Positions 1 to 9,036 are shown, counted from the first letter of the stretch. The stretch is 64,000 nt of DNA from Asticcacaulis benevestitus DSM 16100 = ATCC BAA-896 (GCF_000376105.1 NZ_AQWM01000001.1:496001-560000), one strand, 5' to 3'. Notes: a model not told the origin generated them from the sequence alone. Made by a program: numbers and translations.

Positions 1-1
1 C

Positions 2-28
2 AAGCTTTTTGACAGGATACCCCGCTGA
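2..28 (+). CDS. C-terminal end of an upstream gene, probably tatD (partial)
   Basis: The first frame-2 codons read KLFDRIPR followed by TGA, whose last base is shared with nothing but overlaps the ATG of the next gene by one nucleotide. A short basic tail of this kind, directly abutting a PhnP-like MBL hydrolase, fits the usual alphaproteobacterial order metG-tatD-MBL hydrolase. Only eight codons are visible, so the identity is inferred from context and not from sequence. Confidence 0.4.
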   Translation, partial: KLFDRIPR

Positions 29-840
29 TGGCGCAGGTGCTTCAGGTCAAGATTCTCGGGTCCGGTTGCTCAACCGGCGTGCCGCGCATCGACGGCTATT
101 GGGGCGCGTGTGATCCGGAGAACCCTAAAAACCGACGCTCACGCTGCTCGGCGTGGTTCGGACTTTATGATCAGGCAAGGCCTGAAAGCATGACCTCGGT
201 TGTGATCGATACGTCACCCGATTTCCGTGACCAGATGATCCGCGCCAAGGTCACGAATATTGATGCTGTGTTATGGACGCACGATCATGCCGACCAGACT
301 CACGGCCTTGACGATATGCGCGCCTTTACCTTCAAACGCGACACGCCAATCGATGGCTATGCAGATCAGGCGACCATGGACACCCTGGCAAGGCGCTTCG
401 GCTATGTTTTTAAAGGGAATTTGGGCTATCCACCTGTCTGCGAACCCCATCTTATACCGCCACATGGGCAGCCATGGAGCGTCGCAGGTGAGGGGGGCGC
501 CCTGCCGATCGTGACCTTCGATCAGGAGCATGGCCCCATACGCTCGGTAGGTTATCGTATCGGTGATGTGGCCTATTCGAGTGACATATCGAATATGCCG
601 GAAGACAGCTTTGCAGCCTTGCGGAATTTGAAGGTGTGGATTGTCGATTGCCTGCGTTATAAGCCGCATCCGACCCATTCGCATTTGGAAAAAACACTGG
701 AATGGATCCGGCGCGTGCGACCCGAACGCGCCATTTTAACGAATTTGCACCAGGATCTGGACTATAAAACGCTACAGGCTCAACTCCCTGAGGGTGTCGA
801 GCCTGCTTATGATCAGATAGGTTTTGAAATTAACCTTTAG
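28..840 (+). CDS. MBL-fold metallo-hydrolase, PhnP-like cyclic phosphodiesterase family
   Basis: A 270-residue cytoplasmic metallo-beta-lactamase fold protein. It opens with the LGSGCSTGVPR strand-loop typical of the PhnP/RNase Z-like branch. The metal-binding signature THDHADQTHG lies at about residues 84-93, with a later conserved Asp in AYSSDIS and a terminal His in LTNLHQDLD. Cysteines at 28 and 40 follow the pattern of relatives that carry an extra zinc site. PhnP hydrolyses 5-phosphoribosyl 1,2-cyclic phosphate, but no phn genes are nearby, so the substrate is unknown. The start overlaps the stop of the preceding gene by one base (TGATG), implying translational coupling with tatD. Confidence 0.85.
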   Translation: MAQVLQVKILGSGCSTGVPRIDGYWGACDPENPKNRRSRCSAWFGLYDQARPESMTSVVIDTSPDFRDQMIRAKVTNIDAVLWTHDHADQTHGLDDMRAFTFKRDTPIDGYADQATMDTLARRFGYVFKGNLGYPPVCEPHLIPPHGQPWSVAGEGGALPIVTFDQEHGPIRSVGYRIGDVAYSSDISNMPEDSFAALRNLKVWIVDCLRYKPHPTHSHLEKTLEWIRRVRPERAILTNLHQDLDYKTLQAQLPEGVEPAYDQIGFEINL

Positions 841-892
841 GCTGCCGCGTCAATAGGTTAAGAGGCGGCCTTGATGTAATAGGTGATCCAGT

Positions 893-1126
893 TCAGTCAT
901 AGTCCAATGGCACGCCACCGTAATAGACCGTTTGCGCGTGGTAATGGGTGAACATGGCGCTGTCCGCCATGACAATCCCGGTGATCGCCAGAATGATAGC
1001 GCTCAGGAAGGCCAAGGCGATGAGCAGATTGATCGGCAAGGCGCGAACTTTGTGACGCGCGTGAAGCGTCAGTTGGCCAAAAGTATCGGTCGTTGGTTCA
1101 AAATGTTCGGCGGTCGTGGTAGCCAT
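893..1126 (-). CDS. Small single-pass membrane protein, unknown function
   Basis: A 77-residue protein. The start at 1126 was preferred to a longer reading because TAGGAG sits seven bases upstream of this ATG. A polar and basic N-terminal half (residues 1-30) is followed by one strong hydrophobic helix at about 31-53 and a short C-terminal tail rich in His and Tyr (FTHYHAQTVYYGG). The topology resembles small respiratory-oxidase accessory proteins, but I recognise no family. It is convergent with the MBL hydrolase gene and stands alone. Good ribosome-binding site and a clear membrane helix make it likely to be real. Confidence 0.6.
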   Translation of the reverse strand: MATTTAEHFEPTTDTFGQLTLHARHKVRALPINLLIALAFLSAIILAITGIVMADSAMFTHYHAQTVYYGGVPLDYD

Positions 1127-1404
1127 GGCGGAACTCCTAACGGACGTGCAATCTGTGCGCAAAATCTTTGCATTTAAATCAAGCTACGTGGTTTGCCATA
1201 AGGGGTATGTGTCGAACGCTGTTACGGCGCATAAGTAAGCTATAAGGGCGTTTGCTGAAGCGAAACTCGCCACATTGATGCAGTATTTCCCATAATATTT
1301 ATTATGCGACAATGATGTGTAGCCCTGTGCCACTCTGCGGACTTGACCTTGAGACTGTGAAAACGTCTTCTCATCATGATGATTCCCGCCACACAACGCA
1401 GCCG

Positions 1405-2148
1405 ATGAACCGTCTTAGCCAGCAAGCCCTCCCCTGGATCAAGGTCCTTCTCTCACAAGCCCTTGTGATTGCGGCGCTTTGGTTCCTTGGCGACAAGATT
1501 CCCGTGCACGGATTGTTGCGCCTTGTGTTGCTAGGTTTTGTGGCGGCTGTCATCGGCAGGTTTATGGGCTTGTCTTGGTTTTGGATACCGATCCAGGTTC
1601 TGCTGCCGCTGGCCGTGGCGTTTAATGCCGCCGTACCCGCCTGGGCCTATCTGGTCGCTTTTGTTCTCTGCGGTCTTATCTACTGGAACAGCGCCTCCGA
1701 ACAGGTGCCCTTCTATATGACCAATCGTAAAACCTGGCAGGCCATCAGCGATCTCACGGGTGAAGCCACCAGCTTTGTCGATCTCGGCAGCGGCATGGGC
1801 GGCGTCGTGGCTTTCGTTTCCAGCGCGCATCCCAACCTGAAAGCCTTTGGTTTTGAAACCGCACCGCTCGTCTATCTTGGTTCGAAAATCTACATGCTGT
1901 TCGCAGCATCTGCCAACGCCAAGGTGATCTACAAAAACATATGGCACGCCGATCTTGCGGACTACGACGTCGTCTATTGCTTTTTGTCGCCGGTGCCCAT
2001 GCCGCGTATGTTCGATAAAGCCAAGGCCGAGATGCGCGCCGGTACGCTCTTGATCAGCAACAGTTTTCCTGTGCCGGATCATGAACCCGACCGCATTGTA
2101 TCGGTGGACGATCACCGGCAGACACAGCTTTACGTCTATGTCATGTGA
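1405..2148 (+). CDS. Membrane-anchored class I SAM-dependent methyltransferase
   Basis: A 247-residue protein when begun at ATG 1405; the frame is open for 31 more codons upstream, but that extension is polar and low in coding character. Residues about 10-92 form three or four hydrophobic helices. A Rossmann methyltransferase domain follows, with motif I DLGSGMGG at about 126-133, an acidic residue ending strand 2 (GFET), and a motif IV-like DVVYCFLSP. A membrane-embedded N-terminus in front of this fold occurs in small uncharacterised methyltransferases of Proteobacteria. Substrate unknown. It is followed within 70 bases by the sugar transporter gene on the same strand. Confidence 0.75.
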   Translation: MNRLSQQALPWIKVLLSQALVIAALWFLGDKIPVHGLLRLVLLGFVAAVIGRFMGLSWFWIPIQVLLPLAVAFNAAVPAWAYLVAFVLCGLIYWNSASEQVPFYMTNRKTWQAISDLTGEATSFVDLGSGMGGVVAFVSSAHPNLKAFGFETAPLVYLGSKIYMLFAASANAKVIYKNIWHADLADYDVVYCFLSPVPMPRMFDKAKAEMRAGTLLISNSFPVPDHEPDRIVSVDDHRQTQLYVYVM

Positions 2149-2217
2149 TGGCCCGTTGGCAAACGCGCCGTGGTGCCCTATCGTGGCCTCAAGAGACTCG
2201 CAAAATCGGGGGAAATC

Positions 2218-3570
2218 GTGGCGTCACAAACCAGCACACAGCCAGCCAGCGATAAGGTCGGCATGGGCCGTATGCTCGCCTTCATAGCGCCCTGCGTTCC
2301 CTTTGCCGCCTTGGGTTTGCCGCTGGTCGCCACCCTGCCGGAATATTACGGCACCCAGCTTCAGTTGGGCGCCATGGTCGGCGCTATTTTCTTCATCGTT
2401 CGTTGCTTCGATATCCTGATAGATCCGGTATTGGGACACTGGATGGATCGCACGCGGACAAAGCTTGGCCGCTTCAAGCTGTGGATGCTGATCTGCCTGC
2501 CCATCCTTTTCGTCAGCAGCGGCTTTATCTTCATGGCGCAAAAAGGCGTCGGGCCGATCTATCTCGGCCTTTGGCTGTTTGTGCTTTATGTCGGTTTCTC
2601 GATTGCGGCGCTCAGCCAGGCCAGTTGGGGCACCGTGCTCTCCACCGATTACAATGAGCGTTCGCGCATCTTCGCGTGGTGGCAGGTTGGCAATATCATC
2701 GGCATTCTGGCGGCGGCGCTTATTCCCGTGATTATTCAAAGTCTTGGCTACAGCTATAGTCTCGGCGTTCAGATCATGGGCGCCTTCATTATGCTAAGCC
2801 TGCCGATCAGCATCGCCATCGCGCTGTGGGTGGTACCGGAAAAAGTCTCGAACACCTCCACGCATGATCTCAAACTCAGCCACTATTTCGATATGTGGAA
2901 GCGCAAAAACGTGCGCTGCATTCTGTGGGCAGATCTCTTCATGGGGTTGGCGCCGGGCGTGATGGCCGCCCTCTTCTTCTATTTCTTTGAAGAGACCAAG
3001 GGGCTGACGCGCATGGAGTGCAATATCGCCATGCTGCTCTATTTCGTGGCGGGCATTGTGGGCGCGCCGATCTGGACGATCGCCTCTAAGCGCATGAGCA
3101 AGCACAAGGTTTTGATCCTTTCCAGTCTGATCTTTGCCGTGCTTTATGCCGCCATGTACTTCGCGCCCAAGGGCAATTTTATTGTCTGCGCCGCCATGAC
3201 ATTTGCCAATGGAATCCCTTACGCCGCCTCGCTTTTGCTGACCCGTGCGCTCATGGCCGATATCGGCGATGAGGTCATGCTGGAAACCGGCCATGATCAC
3301 AAGGGCACGCTGATGGCGATCCTTTCCGCTACCACGAAGATCGGCTATGCCATTTCCGCCCTGACCATCACGATCCTGGGCCTGCTGCATTTCAACGTCA
3401 AGGCGCCGGCCCAAAGCCCGGCCGATGCTCTGGTGTGGGTAGAAATTTTCTTTATCGGCCTGCCGGTGATCTTCCTTATTCTTGGCGCACTCGCTATGAA
3501 GGCCTACGATCTGACGCCTGAACGGCACGAACAGATTATGGCGCAACTGAAAGCAAAGGACATCGTGTGA
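2218..3570 (+). CDS. MFS transporter of the GPH (glycoside-pentoside-hexuronide) family
   Basis: About 450 residues and 12 predicted membrane helices. The MelB-type signature FDILIDPVLGHWMDRTRTK, followed by GRFKLW, lies in the loop after helix 2, with the Asp of the IDP motif in place for cation coupling. Members symport sugars or sugar conjugates with H+ or Na+. The GTG at 2218 is preferred to the GTG at 2170 because a GGGGGA ribosome-binding site stands just before it. The stop overlaps the GTG of mazG by four bases. No sugar catabolic genes lie beside it, so the substrate cannot be named. Confidence 0.85.
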   Translation: MASQTSTQPASDKVGMGRMLAFIAPCVPFAALGLPLVATLPEYYGTQLQLGAMVGAIFFIVRCFDILIDPVLGHWMDRTRTKLGRFKLWMLICLPILFVSSGFIFMAQKGVGPIYLGLWLFVLYVGFSIAALSQASWGTVLSTDYNERSRIFAWWQVGNIIGILAAALIPVIIQSLGYSYSLGVQIMGAFIMLSLPISIAIALWVVPEKVSNTSTHDLKLSHYFDMWKRKNVRCILWADLFMGLAPGVMAALFFYFFEETKGLTRMECNIAMLLYFVAGIVGAPIWTIASKRMSKHKVLILSSLIFAVLYAAMYFAPKGNFIVCAAMTFANGIPYAASLLLTRALMADIGDEVMLETGHDHKGTLMAILSATTKIGYAISALTITILGLLHFNVKAPAQSPADALVWVEIFFIGLPVIFLILGALAMKAYDLTPERHEQIMAQLKAKDIV

Positions 3571-4364
3571 GCGATCCGAAATCCATCGACGGTCTTCTGG
3601 ACGTCATGCGCCGTTTGCGCGATCCGGAAACCGGCTGTCCGTGGGACAAAGAACAAACCTTCGATACCATTGCGCCCTATACAGTTGAGGAATCCTATGA
3701 GGTGGCCGATGCCATCCAGCGCAAGGATATGCGCGATCTGAAGGAAGAACTGGGTGACCTGCTGTTTCAGGTGGTGTTCCACGCGCGTATCGCCGAAGAA
3801 CAGGGTCTGTTCGATTTCAACGACGTGGCCGCCGGCATGAGCGAAAAACTGATCCGCCGGCATCCGCATGTTTTCGGCGATGCCGGTGCTCGCACGGCCG
3901 AAGAGCAAAATACCGAATGGGAAATCATCAAGGTGCAGGAGCGCAAGGCCAAGGAAAAGCACGGCCTGCTCGATGATGTGCCGGTCGGTTTACCCGCCCT
4001 CACCCGCGCCGCCAAACTGACCAAGCGCGCGGCGCGGGTCGGCTTCGACTGGCCAAGCGTCCATGAGGTGCTCGATAAGCTCGATGAAGAAATCGAGGAA
4101 TTAAAAGTCGAGATCGCCAGCGGCGATGTGCAAAAATCGCATGAGGAACTGGGCGACGTCCTGTTCGTGCTGGCCAATCTGGCGCGCAAGCTCGATGTCG
4201 AACCGGAAAACGCTCTACGCATGACCAACGCGAAGTTTGTCCGGCGCTTTGAAACGATCGAAGCGGAACTTTTCAAGCTTGGCAAGACGCCTGATCAATC
4301 CGACCTGGCGGAAATGGACGCGCTGTGGAATGCCGCCAAGCACGCCGAGCGCGAAACCCAGTGA
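3567..4364 (+). CDS. mazG: Nucleoside triphosphate pyrophosphohydrolase MazG
   Basis: A 265-residue all-alpha NTP pyrophosphohydrolase that hydrolyses (d)NTPs to NMP and pyrophosphate, cleaning nucleotide pools. The N-terminal half has the family opening GCPWDKEQ, then EESYEVADAI and EELGDLLFQVVFH; the second MazG repeat has EEIEELKVEI and EELGDVLFVLANL, giving the paired ExxE and ExxD metal ligands of a full-length two-domain enzyme. Starts with GTG at 3567, overlapping the stop of the transporter by GTGA, so the two are co-translated. Confidence 0.95.
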   Translation: MSDPKSIDGLLDVMRRLRDPETGCPWDKEQTFDTIAPYTVEESYEVADAIQRKDMRDLKEELGDLLFQVVFHARIAEEQGLFDFNDVAAGMSEKLIRRHPHVFGDAGARTAEEQNTEWEIIKVQERKAKEKHGLLDDVPVGLPALTRAAKLTKRAARVGFDWPSVHEVLDKLDEEIEELKVEIASGDVQKSHEELGDVLFVLANLARKLDVEPENALRMTNAKFVRRFETIEAELFKLGKTPDQSDLAEMDALWNAAKHAERETQ

Positions 4365-4365
4365 T

Positions 4366-4857
4366 GTGCTGAAGATTAAGCCGCTCCCGAAGCGTTTGCG
4401 CAATACGCTGATGAGTACGCTGTTTTGCGCCGGCCTGATTATGGCCTACCACGCCACGACGCAAAATCAGCCCCTGCCCGCGGATGCCCATATCAGCTAT
4501 GAAGCGCCGGGATCTGTCAGGCTTGATGTCGATGCCGAAGGGCATGTGGTTCTCAGCGATATGACGCGGGTCTATCGCTACAAGATTTCCAAATTCGCCG
4601 TAAAACGCATTCTGCGTGCCTTTCAGCAGGCGCGCTTTTTTGAGCGTCGTATCACGGACTATAGAGGCGATTGCCAACTGACGCTCAATGCCGATCATCA
4701 GAAAGTGGCGATCCGGCATGATTGCGCGACAACCGCGCCAGAGCTAAGCAAGCCGGTGGAAGCGCTGGATATCACCACACGCTTCCGTCGCGTTTTGGCC
4801 GGCGATAAAAACACCTTGCGCGATTATGCCGTTAAGGTCGCGCGGCGCCCTTCCTGA
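4366..4857 (+). CDS. DUF6438-like exported or membrane-anchored protein
   Basis: A 163-residue protein if begun at the GTG at 4366, two bases after the mazG stop; the open frame extends back into mazG, but that part is out of frame with a real product. The N-terminus has basic residues followed by a hydrophobic stretch (about 14-28), consistent with a signal anchor. The rest, with VRLDVDAEGHVVLSD, an FERR element and a YRGDC-LTL strand, resembles the DUF6438 domain, whose function is not known. Two cysteines (in RGDC and RHDC) could form a periplasmic disulfide. Probably co-transcribed with mazG. Confidence 0.6.
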   Translation: MLKIKPLPKRLRNTLMSTLFCAGLIMAYHATTQNQPLPADAHISYEAPGSVRLDVDAEGHVVLSDMTRVYRYKISKFAVKRILRAFQQARFFERRITDYRGDCQLTLNADHQKVAIRHDCATTAPELSKPVEALDITTRFRRVLAGDKNTLRDYAVKVARRPS

Positions 4858-4926
4858 TATCAGGTTGCTTTCATATTGAAATGAAAGTCGCATTTTACTT
4901 GCTGTACGCAATTGGAATTTTAACCT

Positions 4927-4954
4927 GATTGCGAATGGCAACTTAGTTGCAATC
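4927..4954. promoter_or_regulatory. Nested dyad upstream of the HxlR regulator gene, candidate operator
   Basis: GCAACT-T-AGTTGC (4938-4950) is a perfect 6-bp inverted repeat around one base. It is enclosed by GATTGC (4927-4932) and GCAATC (4949-4954). It lies in a 197-base AT-rich gap, about 100 bases before the HxlR start. HxlR proteins bind dyads as dimers and often autoregulate, so this is a reasonable operator candidate; no promoter hexamers can be fixed with confidence. Confidence 0.35.
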
Positions 4955-5054
4955 GGACTTTTATTTAGCAAGCCATTGAAAGCTGTCTTGCGAATCAAAA
5001 GATTAACGCGCATCACTTGCGAACTGCCATGTAAGATGTTTCTGGTGCCCGCGT

Positions 5055-5609
5055 ATGAAAAAGCCTGCCAAACCCTCCCCTGCCCGCTCAAAGCTGGTGC
5101 AAGGTGCAAAGCCCGCCAAGACGAAGCAGAGCGCACTGCCGAAGACGCACCGATCGCTATGCCCGATCAATCTGGCGCTGGAGGCTATCGGCGATAGCTG
5201 GTCGATGCTGATTGTGCGGGATCTGATGTTGCGCGGTCATAACAGCTATCAGGGTTTTCTGCGCTCAGAGGAAAAGATCGCCACCAACATTCTGGCCGAT
5301 CGTCTGCTCAAGCTGGAACAGAACGGCCTGATTACCAAGACGGCTGACGCCACCGACAAGCGCAAGTTTATCTATGCTCTGACCGAACGCGGTGCCGATC
5401 TCGCGCCCGTGCTGGTCGAACTCACACTCTACAGTCTGAAATACGAGCCGCGCGTCGATATGGCCAAGGAGGTCATCATGGACATGCAGAAGAACAAGCA
5501 GGTTTTCGCCACCCGCCTGACCCGCAACTTCACGCCCAAAACCCGTTCAAAACCCGCGAGCAAAAAAGCCGAAATCGATCCGGTAGATGAGACCCTGAGC
5601 CTGTTCTAG
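5055..5609 (+). CDS. HxlR-family winged-helix transcriptional regulator
   Basis: A 184-residue DNA-binding protein. After a basic, Lys/Ala-rich N-terminus of about 35 residues comes the HxlR opening CPINLALEAIGDSWSMLIVRDL, and then the wing helix region NILADRLLKLEQNGLI and the wing itself with KRKFIYALTERG. The effector cysteine common in redox-sensing members is present (CPIN). The C-terminal 40 residues are again basic and likely disordered. Convergent and abutting (zero spacing) with the DHA2 efflux gene. Its target is unknown. Confidence 0.85.
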   Translation: MKKPAKPSPARSKLVQGAKPAKTKQSALPKTHRSLCPINLALEAIGDSWSMLIVRDLMLRGHNSYQGFLRSEEKIATNILADRLLKLEQNGLITKTADATDKRKFIYALTERGADLAPVLVELTLYSLKYEPRVDMAKEVIMDMQKNKQVFATRLTRNFTPKTRSKPASKKAEIDPVDETLSLF

Positions 5610-7163
5610 CTATTCCATCGCCGCAAGCTGATCGTGTTCCATCTCTTCCGCCGACTTTTTCTTTTTCGGCGCGGCGATCAAAAGCAACAGAGGCATGGAG
5701 AGCAGGCACAGGATCAGCATCAGCCAGAAATTATCGACATAGGCAATCATGCTGGCCTGGCGATTGATCTCATTGTTCAGGCCTTCAAGCCCGGCTTGGG
5801 TTTGAGCGTAACTGCTGCTCATCAGCGCCGAATTGGTCTCCGTCATACGTTCGACAATCCCGGCGTGCGCGGCCTGCGTGTTGCCGACCTGAAGCGCCTG
5901 CACCATGGCGATGCCGATACTGGAGCCGATATTGCGCATCAGACTATAGATGGCGGTGCCTTCCGGGCGCAAGTTTGCCGGCAGAGTGGCAAAGGACGCG
6001 GCGCTCAGCGGCACGAACACCAGCCCCATGCCGATGCCCTGAACGATACCCGGCCAGATGATATCAGGTTGTGACAACACGATCGTATAGGTGCACATCC
6101 AGGCCAGCGAAACCGCCGTCAGGCCGAAACCGGCCGCAAGGATCAGGCGTAAATCGACCTTCCCGACCATCCGCCCGACCACCAGCATGGCCAGCATGGT
6201 GCCCAGTCCGCTCGGCGCCGTCACCACACCGGCGGCCATGGCGGAATAATGCATCAGGCCTTGCAGCATGGAGGGCATAAGCGCGCGCGTGGCGAAAAGC
6301 ACCATCCCGACGATGAAGATGAACAACAGGCCGGTCACGAAATTGCGATTATACAGCAGCCTGTAATCAAGGAATGTGGCGCCGGCCGGCCGCGTGGCCG
6401 TGTGGATGATGAAATAGCCCAGGCTGACGAACACGATGATCGCCTCGATCCAGGTTTCCGATGACGAAAACCAGTCGTTCGATTGTCCGCGATCGAGCAG
6501 CATCTGCAACGATCCGATGGCCAGGCTGAGCATGGCGAAACCGAAGACATCGAAGCGAATACTGCGTTTGGCGATGGTGCGCGGAATATATTTCCAGATG
6601 CCGAAAAAGGCCGCTGCGCCGATCGGCACATTGATGAAAAAGCACCAACGCCAGTCATAGGCATCGGTCAGCCAGCCGCCGAGCGTCGGCCCGAGGATCG
6701 GCCCCACCATGACGCCCATGCCCCAGACCGCCATGGCCGAACCGTGCTTTTCCTTGGGGTTGATGTCGAGCAGGGTCGATTGCGACAGCGGCACGAGCGC
6801 GGCGCCGAACAGGCCTTGCAACAAACGCGCAATGACGATTTCCGATAGATTGCTGGCAATGCCGCACAACATCGAAGCGACGGTGAAACCGGCGATGGAA
6901 ACGAGGAAGACGTTCTTCAAACCGAAGCGATCCGATAGCCAGCCGGTCAAGGGCGTGGCAATGGCGGCGGCGACGATGAAAGACGTCAGCACCCAGGTGA
7001 TCTGGTCCGACGAGGCGTTGAGGCTGCCCTGCATATGCGGCAGGGCCACATTGGCGATGGTGCCGTCGATGGCCTGGATAATCGTTGCCAGCATGATCGA
7101 AACCGTGATCATGCCACGATTGATGGCTAAGCCGCCCGCAGGGGCTGTTGCTGTACCACTCAT
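5610..7163 (-). CDS. DHA2-family drug:H+ antiporter (EmrB/QacA type)
   Basis: A 517-residue, 14-helix major facilitator of the inner membrane. Family marks are MLATIIQAIDGTIANVALP in helix 1 (the charged motif D1 aspartate), the GWLSDRFG motif A loop after helix 2, and the MGVMVGPILGPTLGGWL antiporter motif C in helix 5. Such proteins export hydrophobic drugs, often with an EmrA-type adaptor, but no adaptor gene is present here. Its ATG shares one base with the TGA of the upstream MarR regulator, so the pair forms a self-regulated efflux operon. Confidence 0.9.
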   Translation of the reverse strand: MSGTATAPAGGLAINRGMITVSIMLATIIQAIDGTIANVALPHMQGSLNASSDQITWVLTSFIVAAAIATPLTGWLSDRFGLKNVFLVSIAGFTVASMLCGIASNLSEIVIARLLQGLFGAALVPLSQSTLLDINPKEKHGSAMAVWGMGVMVGPILGPTLGGWLTDAYDWRWCFFINVPIGAAAFFGIWKYIPRTIAKRSIRFDVFGFAMLSLAIGSLQMLLDRGQSNDWFSSSETWIEAIIVFVSLGYFIIHTATRPAGATFLDYRLLYNRNFVTGLLFIFIVGMVLFATRALMPSMLQGLMHYSAMAAGVVTAPSGLGTMLAMLVVGRMVGKVDLRLILAAGFGLTAVSLAWMCTYTIVLSQPDIIWPGIVQGIGMGLVFVPLSAASFATLPANLRPEGTAIYSLMRNIGSSIGIAMVQALQVGNTQAAHAGIVERMTETNSALMSSSYAQTQAGLEGLNNEINRQASMIAYVDNFWLMLILCLLSMPLLLLIAAPKKKKSAEEMEHDQLAAME

Positions 7164-7591
7164 CAGGGTGTCTCTATAAGTGCTTGTATATTTTCAAGGA
7201 TATCGGCGGTCATGGCCAGTTTTTCGGGCTCGATATGGCCTAATATATCGCGCCGCATCTCGTCGGCACGGGCGCGCACCTTGCCATAAAGCACCTCGCC
7301 GGCCGGCGTCAGCACCACGTGTTTAACGCGGCGATCGCTTTCCGAGGCGACGCGTAAAACCAGACCGGCTTTTTCCAGACGATCGATGGTCGAGACCATG
7401 GTGGCGGCTTCTACCTGGACCAGATTGGCCAGCTCGCCTTGCGACAAAGGGCCTTGGGTCTTGGCGATATAGGCGATGCTGACCCAGCCGGCCTGACTGA
7501 CACCCAGGTCTCTCAGGCGGCGATCAAGGGCCAGACGCCACATACGGGCGGTATTATGCAGGGCGGCGGAAAAGCGATCTTCGACGGACAT
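7163..7591 (-). CDS. MarR-family transcriptional regulator of the adjoining efflux pump
   Basis: A 142-residue winged-helix regulator: LSQGELANLVQVEAATMVSTIDRLEKAGLV is the helix-turn-helix and recognition helix, followed by the wing SDRRVKHVVLT. MarR proteins are usually ligand-responsive repressors of neighbouring efflux genes, which fits the one-base overlap with the DHA2 transporter downstream. A short dyad lies at 7605-7614, just before the start codon, as expected for autoregulation. Confidence 0.9.
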   Translation of the reverse strand: MSVEDRFSAALHNTARMWRLALDRRLRDLGVSQAGWVSIAYIAKTQGPLSQGELANLVQVEAATMVSTIDRLEKAGLVLRVASESDRRVKHVVLTPAGEVLYGKVRARADEMRRDILGHIEPEKLAMTADILENIQALIETP

Positions 7592-7600
7592 GTTTACATC

Positions 7601-7618
7601 TAATACTTAGAAGTCTAA
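7601..7618. promoter_or_regulatory. Candidate MarR operator
   Basis: The dyad ACTTAGAAGT (7605-7614), flanked by TAAT and CTAA, sits 14-23 bases upstream of the marR-type ATG. MarR dimers bind short dyads overlapping their own promoters. The arms are only four bases, so the match could be chance. Confidence 0.3.
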
Positions 7619-7674
7619 CCATTTACGCCCGTGTCATCGTCATGGCAAGAGCCGTGTGCGTTAAAATTTAAGAA

Positions 7675-9015
7675 TCAGGATTTGCCGGTCAACATTCGTT
7701 CATAGCGGCCATAGGCCTGATCGCTGAGTTTAACGCGCAGATGGGTGCGGCCGTCCTCATCCTCATGACGACCCAGAACGCGGCCATGCTGATAGAGGAA
7801 AGCGACCACATCGCCCTGATGCGGTTCCAGTGTAATATCCATTTCTTCGCCGGCGGCATCGACCAGAAGTGCGATCTGCTGCAGCAGATTAGCGACGCCT
7901 TCTCCGGTAATCGCCGAGACAAGCAAGGGCTTGTTGCCGGCGCGGTCGGTAATGGCGCGTGAATACAAAATGTCTTTGGATTCATCGTCTAACAGGTCAA
8001 TCTTATTCCACACTTCGACCATGCGCGAGCGGTCGAGGTCGGGCAAAATATGCGCCATGACCTGCTCGACGTCCGATTTCTGCGCCTCCGTTTCCGGATT
8101 GGAGACATCGCGCACATGCAGGATCAAATCGGCTTGTTCGACCTCTTCGAGTGTTGCACGAAAAGCTGCTACCAGCTCGTGAGGGAGGTCAGAAATGAAA
8201 CCCACCGTATCGGACAGAATCGCCGAGCGGCCGTTCGGCAGCTTGAGTGAACGCAAGGTGGTGTCGAGCGTGGCGAACAACAGATCCTTGGCAAAGACCT
8301 CGGACTTGGTCAGGTTATTGAACAGGGTCGACTTGCCGGCATTGGTATAACCGACCAGCGCCACGATAGGATAAGGCACCTTCTTGCGTTGATTGCGATG
8401 CAGACCGCGCGTGCGCCTCACCTCTTCCAGCTCGGATTTAAGTTGCTTGATCTTGTCGGCGATCATACGGCGATCGAGTTCGATCTGGGTTTCCCCTGGC
8501 CCGCCGGTCGTGCCGGTGGCGCGCTGACGCTCGAGGTGGGTCCAGGTGCGAACCAGGCGTGAGCGTTCATACTCAAGACGCGCCAGTTCAACCTGCAGCT
8601 TGCCTTCACCCGTACGGGCGCGGCGCCCGAAAATTTCCAGGATCAGGCCGGTGCGATCGACCACCTTAACATCGAGGGCTTTTTCCAGATTGCGTTGCTG
8701 AATAGGCGAAAGCGATCCATTGACGACACACAACGACGCTTCAGCTTCTTCACACAGCGCTTTGATTTCATTGACCTTACCCTCGCCGAAAAGCGTGGCC
8801 GGATTGAGCTTGCGTACACGCACGGACAGCGTGCCGGTGATCTCAAGGTCTAGAGCCATGGCGAGGCCCACGGCTTCTTCAAGCCGTGAGTCGTCGTACT
8901 TGCGGGCGACAGCCGTATCTCCGCTGTGGCGGGCGGAGACATGGACATCTATGTCGGGGTCAACGACGACAGCGCGCACGATCTCCGGCGCGTTGTCATG
9001 GAAACGATCGGTCAA
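7675..9015 (-). CDS. hflX: Ribosome-associated GTPase HflX
   Basis: A 446-residue TRAFAC GTPase that binds and splits stalled 70S ribosomes. The N-terminal HflX domain carries NPATLFGEGKVNE and the conserved QRNLEKAL and DRTGLILEIF segments. A glycine-rich GTTGGPGETQIELDRR linker leads to the G domain with G1 GYTNAGKSTLFN, G3 DTVGFI and G4 NKID. The C-terminal domain is acidic. It follows hfq on the same strand with about 20 bases between them, the standard hfq-hflX order. Confidence 0.96.
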   Translation of the reverse strand: MTDRFHDNAPEIVRAVVVDPDIDVHVSARHSGDTAVARKYDDSRLEEAVGLAMALDLEITGTLSVRVRKLNPATLFGEGKVNEIKALCEEAEASLCVVNGSLSPIQQRNLEKALDVKVVDRTGLILEIFGRRARTGEGKLQVELARLEYERSRLVRTWTHLERQRATGTTGGPGETQIELDRRMIADKIKQLKSELEEVRRTRGLHRNQRKKVPYPIVALVGYTNAGKSTLFNNLTKSEVFAKDLLFATLDTTLRSLKLPNGRSAILSDTVGFISDLPHELVAAFRATLEEVEQADLILHVRDVSNPETEAQKSDVEQVMAHILPDLDRSRMVEVWNKIDLLDDESKDILYSRAITDRAGNKPLLVSAITGEGVANLLQQIALLVDAAGEEMDITLEPHQGDVVAFLYQHGRVLGRHEDEDGRTHLRVKLSDQAYGRYERMLTGKS

Positions 9016-9036
9016 ACTAAAAAGCCTTGAAGGGAT

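Noticed and set aside
1184-1425. Two overlapping small minus-strand frames in the gap before the methyltransferase
   Set aside because: Overlap each other and the N-terminal part of the methyltransferase frame; no ribosome site or family pattern.
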